Shown: positions 28,397 to 36,720 of the stretch, piece after piece
Layout of the letters: each line of letters begins with the position of its first letter
Position numbering within the stretch: position 1 is the first letter of the stretch
NCBI GenBank assembly: GCA_964540815.1
Contig: CAZIOH010000012.1
Coordinates: forward strand, 30,632-94,631
Reading direction: 5' to 3'
Source of the DNA: CAZIOH01 sp964540815
GTDB lineage: Bacteria > Myxococcota_A > Polyangia > Fen-1088
DNA: 64,000 bases
Notes under the pieces: generated by a model
The model's input: the letters and a program-made list of their open reading frames with translations, nothing else
What the model was told of the DNA's origin: nothing
The model's database searches: none
Program-made: the position numbers and the translations under genes

Positions 28397-29818
28397 TCAG
28401 ACGAACCGGGCGAACAGCACCAGGCGACCGAAGGTGATCCCGCCGCCGTGGTCGCTCACCTGTTCGTGGGATCTGTGGACGGCGCCGAGATACTCCACGT
28501 GGTGCGAGATGGCCTTGGTGAAGGTCTGGATGACCGCGACCGCGATCTGGCTGGCCACCTGCGCGTCGAGAGCGCGCTCGGCCGGTTGCGCGAAGCGGGC
28601 GGCGAGCTCGGGCGAGGCGGTCCACAGCAGGCGAATCGCGGCCAGGGACAGCGCCAGGCGCCCGACGTAGTCGAGCAGCGATCCGGCCTCGGTGTAGGGG
28701 TTGCGGAGGATGAAGTGGGCGCAGTACCGACCGAGCAGCTCGTCGATGGTCCCCGGCGCTCGGGCCTCGAGCACGGAGCGGCGCCGTTCGTCCACCTCCC
28801 GAAGCCGCGCCGGGGTCACGCTCGCCCCGTCGGCGCCCGGGACGGCGCCCGGGGACGTCTCCAGGCACTCCGCCTGAAGCGAGGCCATGGCCTGGTCGAG
28901 CAGCTCGGCGAAGCGCCGCGAGTGCGTGAGCCGCCGCCGGTCGAGCCACATCGACGCCGCGGCGGCGACCACCACCGCCCCCCCTCGGCCCTCCTCGAAC
29001 GCCTGCAGATCGGCATGCAAGCTGGCGAGGAGCCCGGGATCCTCGGCGGCCTCGAGCTCGACCTCGAGGCGCCGCTTCTGCATCGCGTGCTCGGCGTGGG
29101 TGGAGTGGCCCCGCCCCGCGCGAAAGAAGGTGTCGACGTTGGCGGCGAGGTTCGCCGCGAAGAGCAACCGCGCCCCGATCGGATATTCCCCGCGCTCGAA
29201 GAGCCGCAGCAGGGTGCCGCGCACCCGCGAGAAGGCCTGGGCGTACAGATCGAGCGGGTCGGCGTCCAGCACCTTGCCGACGTAGCCGTGGGCCCTCGGC
29301 AACACCGGGACGGTGGTCGGCTCCTGCACGAGCCCGTCGTCGGCGAGCAAGGTCAGGCGCGCGAGCTCGGGGCAGGCGAGGGAGCCCGTGACCTCGAGCC
29401 GACCCTCGACCGCCAGCGAGGTGCGCGGGAAGATCGCGCAGGTGGTGCTGAGCGCGGCGGGGCCGTAGTCCCGGTGGATGCCGCACGCCCCGTCCGTCTC
29501 GAGGAGCGGGCACGCGCCCCGGTCGTCGAGCTGAACCAGGTTCTGGGGCTTCGCGCCGCCGCGAGGCATTCCGAGCACCACCAGGCGGACCACCTTCTCC
29601 CGTCGCTCCGGATGGAGCGCGACGGCCGCCCGCATGCGATCAATGGCCTCGCGATCGATCGAGATGCCGAAGTCGCGGCAGCACGTGTCTTCACAGGCGC
29701 CGCCGATACAAGAGAACCTGCGCATGGCCCGGGTGGCGAGCTCGGGGTGCAGGCTCGGAAACTCGACGGGGATCTCGGGCAAGGAAACGCCATGAGCATC
29801 ACGAATCAGCAAGGACAT
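28397..29818 (-). CDS. FliB-like lysine-N-methylase family protein
   Basis: 473-residue protein of the family annotated as flagellin lysine-N-methylase (FliB). The mark is the cysteine cluster CIGGACEDTCC near residue 37 together with GACPLLETDGACGIHRDYG and STTCAIFPR, which in FliB is thought to hold a metal or iron-sulfur centre. The remainder is helical and Ala/Arg-rich. Starts at ATG 29818. A small YjfB-like motility gene is divergently transcribed 194 nt away. No flagellin gene is present, so the modified protein is unknown. Confidence 0.75.
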   Translation of the reverse strand: MSLLIRDAHGVSLPEIPVEFPSLHPELATRAMRRFSCIGGACEDTCCRDFGISIDREAIDRMRAAVALHPERREKVVRLVVLGMPRGGAKPQNLVQLDDRGACPLLETDGACGIHRDYGPAALSTTCAIFPRTSLAVEGRLEVTGSLACPELARLTLLADDGLVQEPTTVPVLPRAHGYVGKVLDADPLDLYAQAFSRVRGTLLRLFERGEYPIGARLLFAANLAANVDTFFRAGRGHSTHAEHAMQKRRLEVELEAAEDPGLLASLHADLQAFEEGRGGAVVVAAAASMWLDRRRLTHSRRFAELLDQAMASLQAECLETSPGAVPGADGASVTPARLREVDERRRSVLEARAPGTIDELLGRYCAHFILRNPYTEAGSLLDYVGRLALSLAAIRLLWTASPELAARFAQPAERALDAQVASQIAVAVIQTFTKAISHHVEYLGAVHRSHEQVSDHGGGITFGRLVLFARFV

Positions 29819-29976
29819 TCGGCCGAGCCTCCTTTGCAGTTTCCGTACCCGACGCGACCCTGGCGGTATCGGCGGTTCTGGCCGAGATCCTGACCCGTAC
29901 GCCGGGGGCGGCGGTTGACGCGGACTGCAGATCGGGCCGGGCGGCAGCTCTTGCCCGGCGATTCTTGCCGGGTTGG

Positions 29977-30004
29977 CTCAAGTCCGGGCATCGCCTGGCC
30001 GAGG
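29977..30004 (+). promoter_or_regulatory. Possible sigma-28 (FliA)-like promoter
   Basis: CTCAAGT (29977-29983) and GCCGAGG (29998-30004) resemble the -35 and -10 parts of flagellar sigma-28 promoters (TAAAG, then GCCGATAA). They stand 9 nt before the ATG of a YjfB-like motility gene. The -10 part overlaps the ribosome site, which weakens the call. Confidence 0.3.
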
Positions 30005-30012
30005 AGGGAGGG

Positions 30013-30186
30013 ATGGACTCGAACTCTGTCACAAGCACCTCCGACCTCAGCGCCGTCTACGCAGCCGCCATGGCCAAGCGCAGCCAGGACCAGAACAAGG
30101 TCGAAGGCCAGAGCGCCCTGCGCCTGATCGAGGCCTCGGCCCCGCCCCCGCTCCCTCCCGACGCGACCATCAGCGTCCGCGCCTGA
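30013..30186 (+). CDS. Small YjfB-like putative motility protein
   Basis: 57-residue protein with a strong ribosome site (GAGGAGGGAGGG directly before ATG 30013). The sequence pattern (DLSAVYAAAMAKRSQDQNKV, then EGQSALRLIEASAPPPLPP and a short NVRA-like end) resembles the YjfB family of putative motility proteins, small helical proteins often encoded with flagellar genes. Its divergent neighbour is the FliB-like gene. Function is not known in detail for the family. Confidence 0.65.
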   Translation: MDSNSVTSTSDLSAVYAAAMAKRSQDQNKVEGQSALRLIEASAPPPLPPDATISVRA

Positions 30187-30427
30187 CGCCCCGAACCACC
30201 GTTCACGCGTTCGGCCGTCGGTCGGCATGAGCGGGCCGAAGGTCAGAACGAGCGTCGAGACCGGTGGCAGTCGTCGTGGCCGCGATCGTTGACGTGGCCG
30301 TGGCCGAAACCGTGATCTTTGACGTGCACGTGCACGTCAACGTCAACGTCAACGACCACGGGCGTCGATCACGGCCACGACGACGACGACGACCACGGCC
30401 ACGGGTCTCGAGGGCCGCGTGTGGCGG
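30187..30427. repeat. Low-complexity intergenic tract between convergent genes
   Basis: 241-base spacer between the YjfB-like gene and the 3' end of the gamma-glutamyltransferase gene. It contains degenerate 6-base repeats: gtcaac three times and gtgcac twice at 30321-30356, and a gac/cac-rich tract at 30361-30412. No open frame here looks like a gene, and no unique hairpin is evident, though the GTGCAC and GACCAC parts can self-pair. Confidence 0.6.
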
Positions 30428-32176
30428 TCAGTATCCGGCGGGGTGGCTGGGGCTGCGGGGCTCCGCGGCGGCATCCCAGCCGTTAGGGGTGCGCACGATG
30501 AGGTTGGCGGTACCGATGTGGGGGAGCGTCTTCAGCTCCTGTCCGCGGGCCGTCAGGGCGTCGAGCACGTCCCGGCTGATCTCGGGTTCGACCATCACGA
30601 GCTCGGGAACCCACTGGTCGTGAATGCGCGGGGCCGAGATGGCGGCCTCGGCGTTCATCTTCCAGTCGATGACGTTCAGGATCACCTGCAGGGTCGCGGT
30701 GATGATGGTCGGCCCTCCGGCCGCCCCCGCGACCAGGCGCACCCCGTCCGCGTCGAGGACCAGCGTCGGGGTCATGGACGACAGTGGACGCTTGCCCGGC
30801 GCGAGCGCGTTCTGCGCGCTCCCGATCAGCCCGAACCCGTTGGGGCTGCCGGGCTGGATCGCAAAATCGTCGATCTGGTCGTTGAGCACGATCCCGGTCT
30901 TCTCGACCACCACCTTGGCGCCGAAGCCGAGGTTGATGGTGGTGGTGAGCGCGATGGCGTTGCCGTCGCCGTCCACCACGCACAGGTGCGCGGTCCCGCC
31001 GTCGCGGTGCAGAGCGGGCGGCGGGGCATCCTCGGTCGTCCCGTAGGCGTCCCGGGGAAGCACGCGGCGATCGGCCAGCTTCCCCGCCATGGCGGCCATG
31101 TTTCCCGGTGCGAGCAGCCGCGCGGTGGGTACCGCCACGAAGTCCGGATCGCCGAGGTAGCGGGCGCGGTCCGCGAACACGTGCTTGAGGGTCTCGGCCA
31201 GCACCTGCAGGTAGGCCGACGAGCCCGCCCCGAGCTCGACCATGTCCGAGGACCGTGGGAAGCGCGCCGACAAGATCCCGAGCGCCTCGACGAGCGCGAG
31301 GCCGCCGGAGGACGGCGGCGGCATGGACAGGACGCGCAGGCCGCGGTAGCTCGTCTCGAGGGGCGTCCGCTCGGCGGGTCGGTAGTCCGCGAGATCGTCG
31401 ACGGTGAGGACCCCTCCAGCGGCCCGGGCCGCCTTCGCGATCGCCTCGGCCAGCGGACCTCGATAGAAGGCCCGGGGTCCCCCCTGCCGCAGTCGCCCGA
31501 GGGTCTCGGCGAGGTCGGGCCTGCGGACGACGTCGCCTTCGCGCGGCCCCCGCGACGGCTCGACGCCGCCCGACCCCGCGGGCGACCCCGCTCTCCGCGC
31601 CGGCGGCGCCGCGGGCACGAGCAGGTGCCGCAAGGACTCGGACTTCTCGCCGGCCAAGGCCTCCGCCAGCCGCCAGGACACCGGGAAACCCTGGCGCGCG
31701 AGCTTTTCGACCGGCTGCACGCACCGTGCGAAGGGGAGCTTCCCGAAGCGCGCCACCAGCTCCCCGAGGCCCGCGACCTCGCCGGGGACCCCCACCGCGA
31801 GGCCCCCCTCGCGCGCGCGCGCCGGATCCACCTGGCCATCCGCCGTCAGGAAGAGGGCGGTCCTCAACCCGGCCGGCGCGCGCTCCCGAAAATCGAGGGC
31901 GTACACCCGGTGCTCTTTGGCACGATAGTAAAGGGCGAAGCCGCCCCCGCCGATCCCGGAGGCCTGGGGATGGACCACCCCGAGCGCCAGGGCCACGCCA
32001 CAAGCCGCGTCCGCGGCATTGCCCCCGGACGCCAGGATGGCGCGACCGACCTCGGAGGCCGCCAGGTTGTCCGACGCCACCGCGGCGTGCGCGGCATGGA
32101 AGGGCGGCGGCGCCGCCGAACGAGAAATCCCGACATCCACCGATGTGACGAAAACGAGACAGACGAGCACGCCCAT
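30428..32176 (-). CDS. ggt: Gamma-glutamyltransferase
   Basis: Periplasmic or secreted N-terminal-nucleophile hydrolase that cleaves the gamma-glutamyl bond of glutathione and related compounds. About 582 residues from ATG 32176, with a signal peptide (MGVLVCLVFVTSVDVGISRS). Substrate pocket ASGIGGGGFALYY. The autoprocessing site and catalytic Thr start the small subunit at GGTAHLCVVDGDGNAIALTT. SMPPPSSGGLALVEAL and GSPNGFGLIGS, then SSMTPTLVL, are also typical. A Gly/Ala/Arg-rich insert lies in the large subunit (RRAGSPAGSGGVE region). Divergent from the PilZ gene. The frame stays open upstream of 32176, so a longer start is possible. Confidence 0.93.
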   Translation of the reverse strand: MGVLVCLVFVTSVDVGISRSAAPPPFHAAHAAVASDNLAASEVGRAILASGGNAADAACGVALALGVVHPQASGIGGGGFALYYRAKEHRVYALDFRERAPAGLRTALFLTADGQVDPARAREGGLAVGVPGEVAGLGELVARFGKLPFARCVQPVEKLARQGFPVSWRLAEALAGEKSESLRHLLVPAAPPARRAGSPAGSGGVEPSRGPREGDVVRRPDLAETLGRLRQGGPRAFYRGPLAEAIAKAARAAGGVLTVDDLADYRPAERTPLETSYRGLRVLSMPPPSSGGLALVEALGILSARFPRSSDMVELGAGSSAYLQVLAETLKHVFADRARYLGDPDFVAVPTARLLAPGNMAAMAGKLADRRVLPRDAYGTTEDAPPPALHRDGGTAHLCVVDGDGNAIALTTTINLGFGAKVVVEKTGIVLNDQIDDFAIQPGSPNGFGLIGSAQNALAPGKRPLSSMTPTLVLDADGVRLVAGAAGGPTIITATLQVILNVIDWKMNAEAAISAPRIHDQWVPELVMVEPEISRDVLDALTARGQELKTLPHIGTANLIVRTPNGWDAAAEPRSPSHPAGY

Positions 32177-32348
32177 CCGGGCCGACCCTCGAGATTTCCA
32201 CCCGGGCTTTGGCAAACACGGCTTCACGTCGATGTCACCTCTTACAGGAGCCGATTCGAGTCTTACAGCAAAAGAATGACCACACCTCTTTGCAAAGCTC
32301 AAAATCGACGGCGTAAGATGTGCGACGCTCGCTCGTAGAAACGCATCC

Positions 32349-34868
32349 ATGGACCAGAAGACCACCAAAAGCCCCCACCCACCCGTCAATCTGCGGATCA
32401 AGTTTCGGAGCGACAGCCTGCCGCAGTTCATCGAGCGGTATGCCACCGACGTGAGTCGGGGCGGCATCTTCATCCGCACGCGCGAGCCGCTCGGGGTGGG
32501 CACGCAGCTCAAGCTCGACTTCCAGTACCAGGGTGGAACCCCGCTCATGTCGGGAGACGGCACCGTGGTGTGGGTGCGCGAGTTCGATCCGAGCCGGGCC
32601 AACGTGCCCCCCGGAATGGGTGTGCGCTTCGACAAGCTGGCGCCGGAGAGCCTCGGGGTTCTCGAGCAGATCCTGGTCGCCAAGGCCCAGCGCGAAGGTG
32701 GAGCGGCCGGAGCCACGGGCGTGAACCCGAGCCGGCCGGTGCCGCCGGAAAATGTGCCCGGAGGTGGGCGCCGCCCGGGCCCGGCCGGTTCACCACAACA
32801 GGCCGCCACGCCCCCGGCCCCCGCGCCTCAGGCCGCCGTGGTCGCTCCGCCGGCTCCTCGCACGTCGGCCGATTCACCCCCGGCCGCGGGAGCCGCCGCG
32901 GCAACACCGGGCGCACCACCTGCGGCGCCAGCCCCGCCAGTGAGCGGCCCGCCCCCGGCTTCGACCGGGGCAATCTCCGGCGCCATCTTTCCCGAGACCC
33001 CGTCCTTCGTGGACTCGGACGAGCTCGACGAGGAGCCGACCCAGATCGCCGCCGGCTTGCCCTCCCTCATGGGCGGAGGTCCCGAGCTCGAGGACAGCGC
33101 CGTGGCCTCGGCCCCGCGCCTGCCCGGGATGGCCACGTCGAGATCGGTCGGGACCGATGCGCCGCCATCCCCGGGCGGCCGATCGCCGGCCGAGGCCCCG
33201 GGCCCGGCGCCCGTGGGTGCAGACCACGATGCTCCGGCGTCGCAGCTCTTCACGTCGGCGCTGCGCGGCGGCCCGGCCCGAGAGCCGTCCGCGCCGGCGG
33301 TTCCGAGCGCGATGAACCAGCCAGAGCCGAGCGGGGAGTCCACCACCGAGAGCACGGTTCCAGGCCTCGCCGAGCTCGGCGCGACCAGAGGAGGCAGCGG
33401 CGAGGTCGCCCCGCGAGCGACGGACGACGATTCGAGCTCGAACTTCAGCGCCGCCACCACCACCACGCCGCTCGATCCCGCCGATCTGGTCGAGCATACC
33501 GACACCTCGGGGGCGGGGCACGCGGAGGCTGTCCAGGCCGCCGCGAGCGTCTCGGAGCTGCGCGGAGCCCCGGAGCCGCGCGGCGCCACGGGCGCGGCAG
33601 AGCCCACGCAGTCGCTGTCCCTCGACGGGCTCCATGCCGAGACGCCGTCCGAGCCTCGCCCGCCATCCGGCATCGCGGTCCAGGGTGCCCCGAAGGCAAC
33701 CTCCGCGCCCGGCGAGGCCCGGGTGGGTGGTGGCGCCCCGGCGCCCGGGCCGCTCCGTGACCGGGACGTCGAGGTGCCCGCGCCGCCCAGCGCCGCGCGC
33801 GCGCGGGAGCGGCGGTTACCGGCCCCCCTCATCCTCGTGACCGTGCTGGCGCTCGCGGCCAGCGGCTTCTTCCTGGTGCGCTTCTTCAAGTCGCAATCCA
33901 CCGACCTCTTGCCGGGGAGCGAGCCCGGGCACACCGCGATGGAATCGCCCGGGGCGCCGCCCCCCAGCCTGCGGCCCGCCGAGCCTGCCGCCGCCGCTCC
34001 GGCGGCGCCGAGCCCGGCCGGCGCTTCCAGCACCGAGCCCGCGACCGTCGGTGCGCCCGCCGCACAGGGCACCATCGACGCGGTGGCGCCGGCGTCGGCG
34101 TCGGCACCCCCGGTGACCGGAGCGGTGGCGGCCGCGGCACCCGCGACAGCTCCGCCGATCGCGGGCAACGACGCACAGGCGGGGCCGAAGGCGGCATCCC
34201 CACTCCCCGAAGCCACCTCTGCTCCCGAGAGCGCGAAGCCGGGGCCCGAGACCGACACCGGCAAGCCCGATCCAAAGGTGGAGGTGTCCCGCCCCAGGGA
34301 GACCAGGCCCGAGAAGGCCGTCCCCCCCCGGCGAAAACCGCTTCACCTGGCCCGTGCGCCCGGGCCCGTCGGGGCGGGCTCGACGACCGGCAGCGGGGAC
34401 GGTGACGCCGAGACCGCCGGACCGGCCGCGAGCAAGTCCGGCGGCGGCGGTGGTCCGATCTACGAGCTCAAGATCACCTCGAAGCCGCCGGGGGGCGACG
34501 TCTCCATCGATGGTCAGGTGGTCGGCAAGACCCCCTTCACCGGCAACGTCGGCGATCTCGGGTCGCCGCACTTCGTGACCATTCGCAGGGACGGCTTCGA
34601 GCTGTTCGAGCAGATGGTCGGGACCACCTCGGCCTGGGTGAAGGTCAAGGCCGGGAAGCCGGGGGCCAGCAGCTCCGTGCAGCAGCTCAAGCTCAACGTG
34701 AAGCTCCGGCCGCTGACCGGAACGCCCGTCGAGCCGCCCGCCGAGACGGGCGATCGGCCGGCGGGCGAAGCCGCCCCCAAGCTCGACAGGGCGGACAAGG
34801 CGGACAAGGCCGACGACAACACCCTGCCCCCGACCGATCTGGTCGCGCCCGGCGGTGCTCCGCAGTAG
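32349..34868 (+). CDS. PilZ - linker - membrane helix - PEGA protein
   Basis: 839-residue one-helix membrane protein. Residues about 10-115 are a PilZ domain of the type common in myxobacteria (RYATDVSRGGIFIRTREPLG, GVRFDKL). The canonical RxxxR c-di-GMP motif is not clear, only the DxSxxG-like part (DVSRGG). A Pro/Ala/Ser/Glu-rich linker of about 375 residues follows, then a membrane helix at about 493-513 (LILVTVLALAASGFFLVRFF), another disordered stretch, and a PEGA domain at about 705-765 (ITSKPPGGDVSIDGQVVGKT). This places the PilZ domain in the cytoplasm and PEGA in the periplasm. A short DKADKADKADD repeat lies near the end. Function unknown; signal relay to the envelope is an inference. 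Confidence 0.85.
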   Translation: MDQKTTKSPHPPVNLRIKFRSDSLPQFIERYATDVSRGGIFIRTREPLGVGTQLKLDFQYQGGTPLMSGDGTVVWVREFDPSRANVPPGMGVRFDKLAPESLGVLEQILVAKAQREGGAAGATGVNPSRPVPPENVPGGGRRPGPAGSPQQAATPPAPAPQAAVVAPPAPRTSADSPPAAGAAAATPGAPPAAPAPPVSGPPPASTGAISGAIFPETPSFVDSDELDEEPTQIAAGLPSLMGGGPELEDSAVASAPRLPGMATSRSVGTDAPPSPGGRSPAEAPGPAPVGADHDAPASQLFTSALRGGPAREPSAPAVPSAMNQPEPSGESTTESTVPGLAELGATRGGSGEVAPRATDDDSSSNFSAATTTTPLDPADLVEHTDTSGAGHAEAVQAAASVSELRGAPEPRGATGAAEPTQSLSLDGLHAETPSEPRPPSGIAVQGAPKATSAPGEARVGGGAPAPGPLRDRDVEVPAPPSAARARERRLPAPLILVTVLALAASGFFLVRFFKSQSTDLLPGSEPGHTAMESPGAPPPSLRPAEPAAAAPAAPSPAGASSTEPATVGAPAAQGTIDAVAPASASAPPVTGAVAAAAPATAPPIAGNDAQAGPKAASPLPEATSAPESAKPGPETDTGKPDPKVEVSRPRETRPEKAVPPRRKPLHLARAPGPVGAGSTTGSGDGDAETAGPAASKSGGGGGPIYELKITSKPPGGDVSIDGQVVGKTPFTGNVGDLGSPHFVTIRRDGFELFEQMVGTTSAWVKVKAGKPGASSSVQQLKLNVKLRPLTGTPVEPPAETGDRPAGEAAPKLDRADKADKADDNTLPPTDLVAPGGAPQ

Positions 34869-34871
34869 AGT
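34866..34871 (+). promoter_or_regulatory. -10-like box TAGAGT overlapping the PilZ stop codon
   Basis: TAGAGT begins with the stop codon of the PilZ gene and lies 10 nt before ATG 34882 of the amidohydrolase, with no Shine-Dalgarno site between. It fits the -10-like pattern seen at five other starts in the window. Confidence 0.3.
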
Positions 34872-34881
34872 CCGGCCGGTC

Positions 34882-36201
34882 ATGTGCCCAGCCAGACCAA
34901 GCGGCCGACTGGCGGGAAAGGGGAAGCGCGGGTGGTGGTGGGCGCCGCCGGGGTCCGCTCGGCTGGTGCTGGTCTTGCTGGTCTTGCCCCTCGGCCCGGG
35001 ATGTCGCGCCGGTGAAGGGGCTCCGGGCGCAGCACCGGGACCAACGCACCCCGCGGCCCCGCCCGACGCCCCCCCGCCCCGTGCGTCGGCGGCGATCGCC
35101 ACCGAGCAGCCGCCTCCTCCGTCCGCGCACGCCCTGCCCAAGCTCGACGTGCACATGCACATCGGCGTCGATGCCATCCCGCGTGCCCTCGAGCTCATGA
35201 ACCGCTGGGGCATCGACGGCGCGGTCAACCTGTCGGGCATGTTCCCCGGGCCCCCGCGCCAGGCGCTCGAGCAACAACTCGAGGCGGCGCGCGCCGCCGG
35301 CGGTCGGGTGGCCGTGTTCGCCAACGCCAACTTCCGCCACGTGCTGACGACCAGGGACTATGGCCGCGCCATGGCCGCCGATCTCGAGCAATCGCGGCGC
35401 CTCGGCGCCATCGGCCTCAAGATCCCGAAGGGCCTCGGGCTCGGCTACCCGGCCCCCGATCGCGCGCACCTGCTGGCAGTGGACGACCCCGGGCTCGACC
35501 CGCTGTTCGAGAAAGCTGGCCAGCTCGGCATGCCGGTGGCGATCCATGTCGGGGATCCCAAGGCCTTCTGGAGACCGGCCACTCCCGACAACGAGCGCTG
35601 GGACGAGCTCGGCGCCCATCCGGAGTGGTCGTTCTACGGACAGCCGGTCCCCTCGTGGCAGGCGCTCCACGCCGCCTTCGAGCGCCGGGTGGCCCGGCAC
35701 CGGAAGACCACCTTCATCGCGGTCCACTTCGGCAACGATCCCGAGGATCCCGACGAGGTCGCGCGGATGCTCGACCGCTACCCGAACTTCTACATCGACA
35801 CCGCGGCCCGCATCCCCGAGATTGGCCGCCACGATCCGGCGCGCATGCGGCGCTTCTTCGAGAAGTACCAGGATCGCATCCTCTTCGGCACCGACACGGG
35901 GATCTCGAGCAACCAGGACGACATGATGTACGGGTCGACCGGCAGCTCCCCCCCGACCCTGGCCGACGAGCGGCGCTTCTTCGAATCCAGCTGGCGCTAC
36001 TTCGAGTCGACCGATCACCAGTTCGACAGCCCGACCCCGATCCAGGGGCGCTGGAAGATCGACGGTCTCGGCCTACCCGAGCCGATCCTGCGCAAGGTCT
36101 ACTTCGAGAACGCCGCGCGCATCTTGCACTGGAAGCCCGCCGCCCCGAGCCGTCCGAGCCCCGACGAGCACGACCCGAAAAAGCCCAGTCCCCACCCTTG
36201 A
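34882..36201 (+). CDS. Amidohydrolase-family lipoprotein
   Basis: Secreted metal-dependent hydrolase of the amidohydrolase-2 family (TIM barrel), about 439 residues. The signal peptide ends LPLGPGC, giving an anchored lipoprotein, followed by a Pro/Ala-rich linker. The barrel begins with LDVHMHIG (HxH metal site) and has PVAIHVGDP, FIAVHFGNDPED and the catalytic Asp in FGTDTGISS. The FENAARIL end is typical of family members. Relatives include decarboxylases and lactonases, so the substrate is open. It starts 13 nt after the PilZ gene. The -35 box of the tRNA promoter overlaps its stop codon. Confidence 0.85.
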   Translation: MCPARPSGRLAGKGKRGWWWAPPGSARLVLVLLVLPLGPGCRAGEGAPGAAPGPTHPAAPPDAPPPRASAAIATEQPPPPSAHALPKLDVHMHIGVDAIPRALELMNRWGIDGAVNLSGMFPGPPRQALEQQLEAARAAGGRVAVFANANFRHVLTTRDYGRAMAADLEQSRRLGAIGLKIPKGLGLGYPAPDRAHLLAVDDPGLDPLFEKAGQLGMPVAIHVGDPKAFWRPATPDNERWDELGAHPEWSFYGQPVPSWQALHAAFERRVARHRKTTFIAVHFGNDPEDPDEVARMLDRYPNFYIDTAARIPEIGRHDPARMRRFFEKYQDRILFGTDTGISSNQDDMMYGSTGSSPPTLADERRFFESSWRYFESTDHQFDSPTPIQGRWKIDGLGLPEPILRKVYFENAARILHWKPAAPSRPSPDEHDPKKPSPHP

Positions 36202-36225
36202 CTCGCATTCCCGGCCCCCCATAAT
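36198..36225 (+). promoter_or_regulatory. Sigma-70 promoter of tRNA-Asn
   Basis: TTGACT (36198-36203), 16-nt spacer, CATAAT (36220-36225), with the tRNA 5' end 11 nt later. This is the clearest housekeeping promoter in the window. The -35 box includes the TGA stop (36199-36201) of the amidohydrolase gene. Confidence 0.8.
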
Positions 36226-36236
36226 GCTGCCTCCAT

Positions 36237-36311
36237 TCCGGAGTAGCTCAGTGGCAGAGCAGGCGGCTGTTAACCGCCGGGTCGGGGGTTCGAAACCCTC
36301 CTCCGGAGCCA
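36237..36311 (+). tRNA. tRNA-Asn (GTT)
   Basis: 75-nt tRNA with encoded CCA. The acceptor arms TCCGGAG (36237-36243) and CTCCGGA (36301-36307) pair perfectly, with discriminator G. D arm TAGCTCAGTGGCAGAGCA, anticodon arm GGCGG-CTGTTAA-CCGCC with anticodon GTT, and T arm GGGGGTTCGAAACCCTC. All expected conserved bases are present. Confidence 0.97.
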
Positions 36312-36720
36312 ATGAGGTGAGGCCTCTCTCCCCGATCCTCTCCCCCGCTCCGCGGGGCGAGGGGACAGGAGTGGGTCGAACACGGGCTCGCCCTGCCCTC
36401 ATGAGTCTCCTCCGCGGGGGCGAGGGCGAGACCTGGGGGGCCGCGCGGCTTTCTGCGGAATATGTCAGGTCAGGCTCGTTTCACGGTGGATGCCCGGCAG
36501 CGTCCCGCCAGCCCCGATCCAGATCGTCGACGCGGGCGTCGGGAACGGGCGCACCGCCCGACTGGCCGCCATCGTCGACGGCCGGCTCCGGCCAGCGGTA
36601 GAGGACCACCTCGCCTTCGAGGCCCACCTCACCCCGGCGGCCGGTGGGACGCTGCCGCCGGGGTTGACCGGCTGAAGAAAAAGGGCTCGTCACCTGAAAT
36701 ATGTGAGGGGGGCAAAGCGA
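36312..36720. other. Intergenic region after tRNA-Asn
   Basis: 409 bases without a convincing gene. It starts with a CT-rich tract and a CCCCGC/GCGGGG hairpin (36343-36357) with a 3-nt loop, which may end the tRNA transcript. Open frames farther on (for example 36490-36675) have no ribosome site or recognisable product. Confidence 0.5.
36343..36357. terminator. GC hairpin downstream of tRNA-Asn
   Basis: CCCCGC and GCGGGG flank a TCC loop, 32 nt after the tRNA CCA. No T tract follows, so it is only a possible terminator. Confidence 0.35.

Noticed and set aside
30264..30412. Repeats suggesting a CRISPR array
   Set aside because: Units are 6 bases and degenerate, with no 25-40 base repeats and no regular spacers. 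No cas gene is present in the window.
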